Shown: positions 1 through 5,146, numbered from the stretch's first letter. The stretch is 5,837 nucleotides of DNA from Desulfobacterales bacterium (GCA_030672555.1 DAOVGD010000117.1:1-5837), one strand, 5' to 3'. Notes: a model not told the origin generated them from the letters alone. Numbers and translations are program-made.

Positions 1-7
1 ATATTGC

Positions 8-74
8 CTCACGCAAAGGCGCAAAGACGCTAAGTTTTATTTTTTTCTTTGCGAGCTTGGCGCCTTTGCGTGAG
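8..74. repeat. CGCAAAG-type intergenic inverted repeat
   Basis: The arms 8-22 (CTCACGCAAAGGCGC) and 60-74 are perfect 15-bp reverse complements. An imperfect stem continues inward (AAAGACGCTAAG against CAAGCTCGCAAAG) towards a T-rich loop near 37-46. The heptamer CGCAAAG occurs twice in direct order (12-18, 20-26) and twice inverted (47-53, 64-70), so the unit is both tandem and palindromic. It lies about 140 bases beyond the stop of the Mth938-type gene, and no ORF lies inside it. Similar CGCAAAG-rich palindromes are, from memory, dispersed between genes in several anaerobic bacterial lineages; I cannot confirm copy number here. It could fold in RNA, but no T-tract follows it on the minus strand, so a terminator role is not supported. 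Confidence 0.75.
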
Positions 75-211
75 AATCTGAAAATTTGCATAAATAAATG
101 TTGTTTCAATATGTTATGTGAGAGAATGACTTGGCCTTGGATAATGGCTGATAGCGAAAAGCCCGCTTTCTTCATTTGTTGTTTTGATCCCGGTCTATGA
201 GGAGAGAACAG

Positions 212-553
212 TCAACATGTAAGGTGAAAGGCAGCAGCCACACACCTGCCTGCACGGACATGCTCATTGTATGTCTTTGCAGCAAGGTCTGACCTCTGGG
301 CAACAAGAAGTATGTCTCGTTCATCCAATGCAGGGGCAATGTCGGCGGCAAGCTGCATCAGGCCCGAAGCGCCCTGGCCTATTACACACACTTCGACATC
401 ATCGGTAAGTATGTCGGAGATCTCAGACAGTGTAACCTTATGGCCGGTAGACCGCCACCAGTTGGGAATGATCAGATCGTTGAGAAGCTTGATATCAGAG
501 CGGTATGTGACGCCATTGACTGTAATTGAGCCAAAACTATAGCTGTCTATCAT
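212..553 (-). CDS. Mth938 / DUF498 (NDUFAF3-AAMDC-like) domain protein
   Basis: This 113-residue protein is a single Mth938-type domain and is about full length for the family. Visible family features are the N-terminal SYSFGSITVNG strand region (4-14), a W-rich segment NWWRSTGHKV (31-40), the glycine loop VIGQGASG (57-64), AAKTYN (91-96) and the C-terminal AAAFHLTC (106-113). The human relatives are NDUFAF3 (complex I assembly) and AAMDC; the biochemical role of bacterial members is not settled, so no activity is assigned. The ATG start at 553 is supported by a GAGGAAGG-like Shine-Dalgarno a few bases upstream. It follows the His-rich gene by 68 bases in the same direction with no strong terminator between them, so co-transcription is plausible. 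No signal peptide or membrane segment is visible, which suggests a cytoplasmic protein. Confidence 0.88.
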   Translation of the reverse strand: MIDSYSFGSITVNGVTYRSDIKLLNDLIIPNWWRSTGHKVTLSEISDILTDDVEVCVIGQGASGLMQLAADIAPALDERDILLVAQRSDLAAKTYNEHVRAGRCVAAAFHLTC

Positions 554-621
554 CTCGCCTTCCTCTTAATCGCTTTGCGGCTTACCCCCTCTTTATCATT
601 GAGCCGAGCAAGATTCATTTT

Positions 622-882
622 TTAATGAGCATGATCATGAATTTCTGCGTCATGCATAGGATGGTAATGATCGTGCGGCCCGTGTTCTCCCATGTGTTCA
701 TGGTCGTGCACATGGGCATCACCACTGTGAGTGTGCTCATGGCTGTGCTCGTGGAGATGGTCATGCGTGTGAGTATGAGTGTGCTCATGGCTGTGCTTCA
801 TGTCCCCGTGAGAATGCTCGTGAGAGTGAACATGACTGTGTTTATGCCCGTGTACATGTTCGTGTTCATGTTGCCCTTCCAT
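622..882 (-). CDS. Histidine-rich small protein, probable metal binding
   Basis: This 86-residue protein has 35 histidines (about 41%), mostly as alternating HxH with E, S, T, D, V or G between. It has no cysteine, no signal peptide and no hydrophobic segment. An internal repeat, HSHEHTH at residues 30-36 and 46-52, comes from a perfect 21-bp DNA repeat (729-749 and 777-797), offset by 16 codons. Such composition is typical of nickel/zinc/cobalt/copper storage or chaperone proteins (Hpn-like proteins, His-rich arms of HypB or SlyD); metal binding is inferred from composition and the particular metal is unknown. The ATG at 882 is preferred over an in-frame TTG at 909 because a strong AAGGGAGG ribosome site (890-897) lies seven bases before the ATG. 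The gene has its own good promoter (942-970) and a hairpin leader, and is followed by the Mth938-type gene. The low-complexity sequence could be mistaken for non-coding, but the ribosome site, the stop and the unbroken HxH frame argue for a real gene. Confidence 0.85.
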   Translation of the reverse strand: MEGQHEHEHVHGHKHSHVHSHEHSHGDMKHSHEHTHTHTHDHLHEHSHEHTHSGDAHVHDHEHMGEHGPHDHYHPMHDAEIHDHAH

Positions 883-889
883 AATTATA

Positions 890-897
890 CCTCCCTT
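890..897 (-). promoter_or_regulatory. Ribosome binding site fixing the His-rich gene start
   Basis: On the minus strand AAGGGAGG is followed by TATAATT and then ATG at 882. This near-consensus site at ideal spacing selects the ATG and excludes the upstream TTG at 909. The same CGAAGGG heptamer that overlaps it (893-899) also occurs in the upstream hairpin (913-919). Confidence 0.75.
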
Positions 898-910
898 CGT
901 AGGATGCAAA

Positions 911-925
911 AGCCCTTCGAGGGCT
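911..925 (-). terminator. Small hairpin with short T-run: terminator or leader hairpin
   Basis: On the minus strand AGCCCT-CGA-AGGGCT forms a perfect 6-bp stem with a 3-base loop, followed immediately by TTT (within TTTTGC). It lies about 42 bases past the stop of the DAHP synthase-prephenate dehydratase gene, so it could end that transcript. It also lies just downstream of the promoter at 942-970 and would then sit in the 5' leader of the His-rich gene. The T-run is short, so termination would be weak or conditional. Confidence 0.5.
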
Positions 926-941
926 CATTTAAGATAAAAAC

Positions 942-970
942 AGTATAAACGCTGCCGACCGATTCGTCAA
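942..970 (-). promoter_or_regulatory. Sigma70-type promoter for the His-rich gene
   Basis: On the minus strand a -35 box TTGACG (970-965, 5/6 to consensus) and a -10 box TATACT (947-942, 5/6) are separated by exactly 17 bases. The -35 box contains the TGA stop codon of the upstream DAHP synthase-prephenate dehydratase gene, so the promoter is packed against the gene end. Transcription would start near 935 and give a leader of about 50 bases with the hairpin at 911-925. Confidence 0.65.
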
Positions 971-2853
971 TAGCTCCCCAACACCTTCAGGTATTCGGTC
1001 TTTTCCTTTAGCTGATCGAGTACCGGTCTGAATTCCGTAGCATCGACATCAGCCTCAAGGTCGACATAGAACATGTATTCCCAAGGCTTTCCCGGAATAG
1101 GGTGGGACTCTAATTTGACCAGGTTGATTCCATTGTCTGAAAATATCTTCAAAGTTTCGAACAACGCCCCTGGAACATTTCCGGTGGCATAGATCAGGGA
1201 GGACTTTTTTCCCGGCCTCTTATCTCTCTTCTCTTTGGCGATTACTACGAACCGGGTGAAATTTCTGGGGTTGGTCTCTATCCCTTCCTTGAGGACTTCC
1301 ATTCCATAGAGGTCAGCAGCCTTCTTGCCGGCAATGGCTGCTGCTGAGCGGTCACCACTTTCTGCAATCCTTTTTACCCCGGTCGCGGTATCCGTTACGG
1401 AAATCATTTCCCAGTTGTCCTGTCGTTTCAAAAACTCGTGGCATTGCTGGAACCCTTGCGGATGCGAAAATACGCGTCGTATATCATCTATCTTTGTCCC
1501 TGGGTGCACAACAAGATTGTGCACGATCCGGAGAACAATTTCTCCTACGATCTTGACATCGTATTCAAGCAAGAAGTCATAATTATCGTGTATGCTGCCG
1601 GTTAAGGAATTCTCCAGCGGCACCACCCCACAATCCGCGGCCCCATCTTTAACCGACTCAAACACGTCTCTAAAGGAGGGCTTCGGGGCCATGGACATGG
1701 TGTCTGATTCACCGAAAAATTGCGTGCAGGCCTTATGGCTGTAGTTTCCATACTCCCCGAGAAATACGACGGCCTTGGCTTTTCCGGGTTGTGTCGCTAC
1801 GCCCGTTTTTTCAACAGCAGGTCCTTTGTCAAGATAAGAAAAATCGACTTGCTTTCCTACGACCGGCGCTATGACATAGATATCGCGCATTAACTTTTCA
1901 AACTGTTCCGGATACAGGCTTTGTGGGCCGTCTGAAAGAGCCTTTTCAGGGTCATGATGAACCTCTACGATCAATCCGTCTGCACCGGCGGCAATAGCCG
2001 CCCGTGCCATAGGGCTTACCTTGTCCCGAAGTCCGGTGGCGTGGCTTGGATCGATGATAACCGGAAGGTGTGAGAGTTTTTTGATGACAGGCACGGCCGT
2101 GAGGTCCAAGGTGTTGCGGGTAAAGGTCTCAAAGGTGCGGATACCGCGTTCGCACAGTATGACGTTATTGTTTCCCTCAGACAGAATATATTCGGCTGCC
2201 ATGAGCCACTCTTTAATGGTGGCAGCAAGTCCTCTTTTAAGGAGGATCGGCATCCCCGTTCTCCCCGCCGTTTTGAGGAGCTCAAAGTTTTGCATGTTTC
2301 GCGCACCGATCTGGATGACGTCCACATATTTCATCATAAGGTCAGCCTGAGTGGGTGAGGTCATCTCCGTTACAATCCTAAGGCCGGTTTCCTGTCGTAC
2401 CTCAGCAAGAATTTTCAATCCTTCTTCTTCCAGTCCTTGAAAAGCATAAGGAGAGGTGCGGGGCTTGAATGCACCACCTCGAAACATCACCGCTCCATAT
2501 CTCCTGACCTTCTTGGCGATGGTCATTGCCTGCTGCCGGCTTTCAACCGCACAAGGGCCTGCAATGACTACAATCCGGTCGCCGCCGACAACCACATTCC
2601 CCACACGGACCAGGGTATCGTCCGGGTGAATTTCGCGGCTGACCAGCTTGTACGGTTTAGAGATAGGGACTACTTTGGCCACCCCGGGAAGGAGTTGGTA
2701 ATACCGCAGATCCCTCCTTACCCTGCCAACGGCCCCGATGATCGTCTCTTCTGTACCCTCGATCTCACGGATAATACAGCCATCCGCACTTAGGACCTCT
2801 TTGATGTGCTTTTTTTCCTCCGGAGAAATTTTCTTTTTAAGTATAAGAATCAT
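967..2853 (-). CDS. DAHP synthase (beta type)-prephenate dehydratase fusion with N-terminal ferredoxin-like and C-terminal ACT domains
   Basis: This 628-residue fusion enzyme should catalyse two steps: PEP plus erythrose 4-phosphate to DAHP (entry to the shikimate pathway) and prephenate to phenylpyruvate (phenylalanine branch). Residues 1-70 look like the ferredoxin-like regulatory domain of AroA-beta DAHP synthases. The synthase barrel (about 85-335) shows AGPCAVES with metal-ligand Cys101, KPRTSPY (130-136), QIGARNMQN (181-189), KRG (206-208), ERGIRTFE (235-242), DPSH with His271, Glu297 and Asp308. A linker of about 20 residues leads to prephenate dehydratase (about 360-545): FLGEYGNYSHKA (364-375), VPLENSLTGSIHDN (411-424), FSHPQGFQQC (462-471) and the catalytic TRF motif (533-535). 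An ACT domain (about 552-628) carries GALF (562-565) and ESHP (582-585), matching the phenylalanine-binding GALV/ESRP motifs. No chorismate mutase domain is present. The first dehydratase motif has Asn where Thr, Ser or Ala is usual. The ATG at 2853 has AGGAG eight bases upstream and lies 35 bases after radC, so the gene is probably the last in that operon. A symbol such as aroF-pheA would describe it, but I leave the field empty because none is standard for this fusion. Confidence 0.95.
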   Translation of the reverse strand: MILILKKKISPEEKKHIKEVLSADGCIIREIEGTEETIIGAVGRVRRDLRYYQLLPGVAKVVPISKPYKLVSREIHPDDTLVRVGNVVVGGDRIVVIAGPCAVESRQQAMTIAKKVRRYGAVMFRGGAFKPRTSPYAFQGLEEEGLKILAEVRQETGLRIVTEMTSPTQADLMMKYVDVIQIGARNMQNFELLKTAGRTGMPILLKRGLAATIKEWLMAAEYILSEGNNNVILCERGIRTFETFTRNTLDLTAVPVIKKLSHLPVIIDPSHATGLRDKVSPMARAAIAAGADGLIVEVHHDPEKALSDGPQSLYPEQFEKLMRDIYVIAPVVGKQVDFSYLDKGPAVEKTGVATQPGKAKAVVFLGEYGNYSHKACTQFFGESDTMSMAPKPSFRDVFESVKDGAADCGVVPLENSLTGSIHDNYDFLLEYDVKIVGEIVLRIVHNLVVHPGTKIDDIRRVFSHPQGFQQCHEFLKRQDNWEMISVTDTATGVKRIAESGDRSAAAIAGKKAADLYGMEVLKEGIETNPRNFTRFVVIAKEKRDKRPGKKSSLIYATGNVPGALFETLKIFSDNGINLVKLESHPIPGKPWEYMFYVDLEADVDATEFRPVLDQLKEKTEYLKVLGSY

Positions 2854-2888
2854 GGCATGTGCTCCTGATTTGTGTCCATCCCTGTTTT

Positions 2889-3575
2889 TTAATCAAGCAT
2901 ATTGTGTTCTTTGAAGGAAAAATATCCGCCAGAAGTAATGATAATATGATCAAGAGGGTTCAGGTCTACTGCACGACAGGCGTCGACTAATTTTCGGGTC
3001 AGGGAAATATCTTGCTTGCTGGGACCCGATTCTCCAGAGGGGTGATTGTGGGCGAATATGAGCGAGGAGGCATTTAATTCAAAGGCACGTTTTATGATCT
3101 CGCGTGGGTATGCTACAGATTGGTTTATCGTTCCTTTGAATAGAACTTCAGCAGACAGTATGAGGTTGGCGTTGTTCATATAGATAACCTTGAACACTTC
3201 TTCTTTTAGGTTTGCCATTGATAAAGAGAGATACTCGGCTACATCTTCAGGGCCTTGTGCCTTGACCCGATCGATCAGTTTCTCTTTTAACTGTCGTTTG
3301 ACAAGTTCAGTTACGGCGAGAAGTTGTGAAATCTTGGCAGGTCCCAGTCCTTTTATAGCTTTTAGGTCTTTTTTAGTTGCGTGAAGGAGTCCTCTCAGTC
3401 CATTAAAATTGTGCAATAGATGACGGCTCAAAGAGACCGCGTCTTTTCCTTGAGTGCCGGTTCGAAGTAATATGGCAACCAGCCCTGCATCTGAAACGTA
3501 TTCAGGCCCCTTATCCAAAAGGAGTTCTCGGGGCCGTTCCGATTTCGGCCAATTTTTTATACTGTCACGTGACAT
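2889..3575 (-). CDS. radC: RadC family JAMM/MPN+ domain protein
   Basis: This 228-residue protein is full length for the RadC/UPF0758 family. The N-terminal part contains SERPRE (12-17), LLRTGTQGKD (36-45) and a helix-hairpin-helix-like segment KAIKGLGPAKISQLLA (72-87). The C-terminal JAMM domain has the metal-binding motif HNHPSGESGPSKQD (176-189), with His176, His178, Ser186 and Asp189, and an upstream conserved Glu at 125/126. The family is widespread and was once linked to DNA repair; its true substrate is unknown, although the JAMM fold suggests a zinc metallohydrolase. The ATG at 3575 is chosen because the family starts just before the RPRE block and because it lies 22 bases past the upstream gene's stop. 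A GTG at 3587 (four codons earlier) is an alternative with slightly better ribosome-site similarity. The frame is open up to 3677, but that would overlap the upstream gene by about 80 bases and adds no family sequence. Likely co-transcribed with its neighbours. Confidence 0.93.
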   Translation of the reverse strand: MSRDSIKNWPKSERPRELLLDKGPEYVSDAGLVAILLRTGTQGKDAVSLSRHLLHNFNGLRGLLHATKKDLKAIKGLGPAKISQLLAVTELVKRQLKEKLIDRVKAQGPEDVAEYLSLSMANLKEEVFKVIYMNNANLILSAEVLFKGTINQSVAYPREIIKRAFELNASSLIFAHNHPSGESGPSKQDISLTRKLVDACRAVDLNPLDHIIITSGGYFSFKEHNMLD

Positions 3576-3597
3576 CGTTTTCGTCACTGAACACCAC

Positions 3598-3825
3598 TTA
3601 AAGCTTAAGAATTGAGTGTATATCTGTATCTTTGAAAAGCGAGAAGTGTGCAGCAGCTGTCTCCTGATATTCTTCAATCTTGGGACAGTACTCTACGTGC
3701 CGACAGATCTCCTTTTCTGTATATTGAGGACAATTAAGGCACGGGCTTTTCTTGAGGATATCAAATTTCTTGGACACTTCCTCGTTTCGCCGGAGCGCCA
3801 TAACTTTTTTACTGTTCAAATTCAA
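3598..3825 (-). CDS. Small four-cysteine protein of unknown family
   Basis: This 75-residue protein is not one I recognise. Four cysteines at 29, 32, 41 and 47 (CLNC, then x8-C, then x5-C) lie in the middle of the chain and could bind zinc or an iron-sulfur cluster; this is inference from spacing only. The N-terminus is basic (LRRNEEVSKKF) and the C-terminal third is acidic to neutral. There is no signal peptide or membrane segment. The start is uncertain: TTG at 3825 has AGGGA seven bases upstream, whereas the in-frame ATG at 3801 (67 residues) has no clear ribosome site. All four cysteines are kept in either case. It lies 20 bases after the NifX-type gene and 22 bases before radC, all in one direction, which supports a translated gene inside an operon. 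Confidence 0.7.
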   Translation of the reverse strand: MNLNSKKVMALRRNEEVSKKFDILKKSPCLNCPQYTEKEICRHVEYCPKIEEYQETAAAHFSLFKDTDIHSILKL

Positions 3826-3845
3826 AGCTTATTCCCTTATCTCGC

Positions 3846-4157
3846 TTACTTCAATTCTTTTATAATGTCTGCGAGAGTTCCGGTTACGTTCATGTATACC
3901 TGTATACCCACCTGCCGAAAGGTTGTATAAAGGTTGGGTTTCATGTTTCCGGTTAGTATCAGGCTGACCCCTTCTTCATTTAACTGCCTCACTGCTTTCA
4001 TGCCTGCGCTGCTCCTTGCCCCCTGGCCTCCTTCATTGGGAACAAACTTACACTCGAGCGTTTTTTCGTCAATAATTGCAAAAAAGGGGCTTTTCGTAAA
4101 TTTGGAACTTATATTTGCATCCATACTGTTATTGTCAGTAGAGACAGCGATCTTCAT
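3846..4157 (-). CDS. NifX/NafY-type dinitrogenase iron-molybdenum cofactor family protein
   Basis: This 103-residue single-domain protein belongs to the dinitrogenase iron-molybdenum cofactor domain family (PF02579; NifX, NafY, C-terminal NifB and many stand-alone archaeal and bacterial members). Family features seen are the opening MKIAVSTD (1-8), SSKFTKSPFFAIID (17-30), the GARSSAGMKAVRQL loop and helix (46-59), SLILTGNMKPN (65-75) and GIQVYMNVTGTLADII (84-99). Members bind or carry metal-sulfur cofactors in nitrogenase maturation; stand-alone forms outside nif clusters have no firm role. Here there is one cysteine (Cys36) and no nif gene nearby, so a nitrogen fixation role is not supported. 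The ATG at 4157 is chosen over the upstream open frame (to 4217) because the family begins with MKIAVSTD and an AAAGGA site lies about 10 bases upstream. It is the first gene of the four-gene cluster running to the aromatic fusion enzyme. Confidence 0.88.
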   Translation of the reverse strand: MKIAVSTDNNSMDANISSKFTKSPFFAIIDEKTLECKFVPNEGGQGARSSAGMKAVRQLNEEGVSLILTGNMKPNLYTTFRQVGIQVYMNVTGTLADIIKELK

Positions 4158-4207
4158 GTCTTGTGTGTCCTTTTGGGAATAGTGTAGGTTTCTATACGTG
4201 ATAAAAA

Positions 4208-4236
4208 TTATTACCACAGTTACTTAACGGATGCAA
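4208..4236 (-). promoter_or_regulatory. Promoter-like site upstream of the NifX-type operon
   Basis: On the minus strand TTGCAT (4236-4231) and TAATAA (4213-4208) are 17 bases apart. The -35 match is fair and the -10 match is weak. Transcription would begin near 4200, giving a leader of about 45 bases before the ATG at 4157. Both boxes touch copies of a 9-bp direct repeat (separate entry). Confidence 0.35.
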
Positions 4237-4245
4237 ACCACAGTT
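4213..4245 (-). repeat. Pair of 9-bp direct repeats AACTGTGGT at the operon promoter
   Basis: AACTGTGGT (minus strand) occurs perfectly at 4245-4237 and again at 4221-4213, a 24-base offset. The first copy abuts the putative -35 box and the second ends on the first base of the putative -10 box. This arrangement could be an operator pair; no regulator can be named from the sequence. Confidence 0.45.
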
Positions 4246-4251
4246 GCCCGC

Positions 4252-4285
4252 AGGTCTCCCCCGGATCGGGGAAATGGGGAGACCT
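4252..4285. repeat. Strong 10-bp stem hairpin
   Basis: AGGTCTCCCC (4252-4261) and GGGGAGACCT (4276-4285) are perfect reverse complements around a 14-base loop. Within it CCCC (4258-4261) can alternatively pair with GGGG (4268-4271). On the plus strand only TTT follows, and on the minus strand no T-run follows, so an intrinsic terminator is not well supported. Its right arm is shared with the larger element at 4279-4421. Confidence 0.6.
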
Positions 4286-4421
4286 TTGAAAAGTGTTCAA
4301 TTTTGTTCAGGTCCAAGGATAGCGAAGATTTTAACCAGAGGAATACATTGAGTATTTTGAGGATTAAAATCTGAGCCGGACGCAGAAATTGGGCAAAAAG
4401 GGGACGTTTTGCAGAGGTCTC
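4279..4421. repeat. Nested inverted-repeat intergenic element (about 143 bp)
   Basis: The ends are imperfect inverted repeats: GAGACCTTTGAAAA at 4279-4292 against TTTTGCAGAGGTCTC at 4407-4421, with one mismatch and one one-base gap. In the middle is a second palindrome: AGATTTTAA (4326-4334) pairs with TTAAAATCT (4364-4372), and inside it AATAC (4342-4346) pairs with GTATT (4352-4356) across a 5-base loop. No ORF lies inside. The layout resembles a MITE-like or structured-RNA element; I recall broadly similar intergenic sequences in Desulfobacterota-type genomes but cannot verify this. It occupies most of the gap between the 224-residue gene and the NifX-type operon. No target-site duplication is obvious. 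Confidence 0.55.
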
Positions 4422-4460
4422 GGGACAGGGTGCGGAGAAAGTTGGGTATTAAAGTGAATT

Positions 4461-5135
4461 CTAAAACCGTTCCATCACGAAATTTTTGATGTTTTTTTTG
4501 AGCGCATTATCACCAAGGAGTTGTTCCGTATCCGAATAGGCAACCCCTAATCTTGACCACACAATCTCTTTTGCCACGCGATCAAAGCGTTCGCGTAATG
4601 TTTCCTGATATGTTGTCGGGAGAAAACTCTTTTCGAACATAAAGAAGCTGTACAATTTCTTGAAGGTCCTGAGGTCAGATCGGTCGATTTTTAGTTTAAC
4701 CTTATTATAATTGGATATTGAATTGGCCAAATGCTTCATCTTTTGGAATAAAGGGGCGCGTATTTGGGTTCTTACTTGCTCGTCGAACAGAGAATATTCT
4801 GCCGCAATAGACCGGTACTCGGCCGGCTTATATTCATTGATGATAAGCTTTTGTCTGAAATAGTTTGAAAAATCGACCTTCGCAGCGTCCACAAGTATCA
4901 TAAAGTCGATCTGGGTTCTCCAGTGTTTGAATTCTTTCAAGGGGACACCGGCTGCCTTGGCAATTTCCGCAAGAGAAAGCGATCCTGTGTAAATATGCAT
5001 TAAGCCTGCAAGATAAAGTTCTGCAGGAAAAGTAACTGTCCTATCTCGCAGAGAAGCGATTGTTTTCTGTTCTTTGGAATATTCAGAAATCCGTTTCTGA
5101 ATCCATCTTTGGCCTAAGAATATGCTATCCGGCAT
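4461..5135 (-). CDS. Hypothetical protein with possible helix-turn-helix segment
   Basis: I do not recognise this 224-residue protein. It is predicted to be mostly helical and basic, with no cysteine, no signal peptide and no long hydrophobic segment. Residues about 51-75 (GSLSLAEIAKAAGVPLKEF, then KHWRTQ) resemble a helix-turn-helix of the kind seen in DNA-binding or terminase-small-subunit-like domains, which is suggestive only. The rest contains aromatic-rich helices such as LYSFFMFEKSFLPTTYQ (161-177). The ATG at 5135 is chosen because GAGGTGA lies six bases upstream; the longer frame begins at a TTG (5171) without support. It is separated from both neighbours by repeat-bearing intergenic DNA and is probably transcribed on its own. 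Cytoplasmic location is inferred from the lack of export signals. Confidence 0.75.
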   Translation of the reverse strand: MPDSIFLGQRWIQKRISEYSKEQKTIASLRDRTVTFPAELYLAGLMHIYTGSLSLAEIAKAAGVPLKEFKHWRTQIDFMILVDAAKVDFSNYFRQKLIINEYKPAEYRSIAAEYSLFDEQVRTQIRAPLFQKMKHLANSISNYNKVKLKIDRSDLRTFKKLYSFFMFEKSFLPTTYQETLRERFDRVAKEIVWSRLGVAYSDTEQLLGDNALKKNIKNFVMERF

Positions 5136-5139
5136 AATA

Positions 5140-5146
5140 TCACCTC
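5140..5146 (-). promoter_or_regulatory. Ribosome binding site fixing the 224-residue gene start
   Basis: GAGGTGA on the minus strand (5146-5140) precedes the ATG at 5135-5133 by four bases (seven from the GAGG core). It supports this start over the TTG 12 codons upstream. Confidence 0.65.

Noticed and set aside
8..74. CRISPR-like array from the repeated CGCAAAG units
   Set aside because: The units are 7 bases long, partly inverted, and have no uniform spacers or cas genes nearby.
883..909. TTG start nine codons upstream for the His-rich protein
   Set aside because: A near-perfect ribosome site lies between this TTG and the ATG at 882, so the ATG is the start.
526..948. Plus-strand open frame encoding a Met/Val-rich, membrane-like 140-residue protein
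   Set aside because: It is the antisense of the His-rich gene: CAT and CAC codons read backwards give ATG and GTG, which creates false hydrophobic sequence. It also runs into the Mth938-type gene region and has no ribosome site.
1325..2793. Several open frames overlapping the aromatic fusion gene on both strands
   Set aside because: They lie wholly inside a gene with complete motifs for two enzymes and show no recognisable domain of their own.
3576..3677. Longer N-terminus for RadC
   Set aside because: It would overlap the four-cysteine gene by about 80 bases, adds no family sequence, and the family begins near the RPRE block.
3846..4157. Evidence for nitrogen fixation
   Set aside because: Stand-alone members of this cofactor-binding family are common in non-diazotrophs, and no other nif gene is in the window.
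4279..4421. Insertion sequence
   Set aside because: There are imperfect inverted ends, but no transposase frame inside and no clear target-site duplication; at most it is a non-autonomous element.
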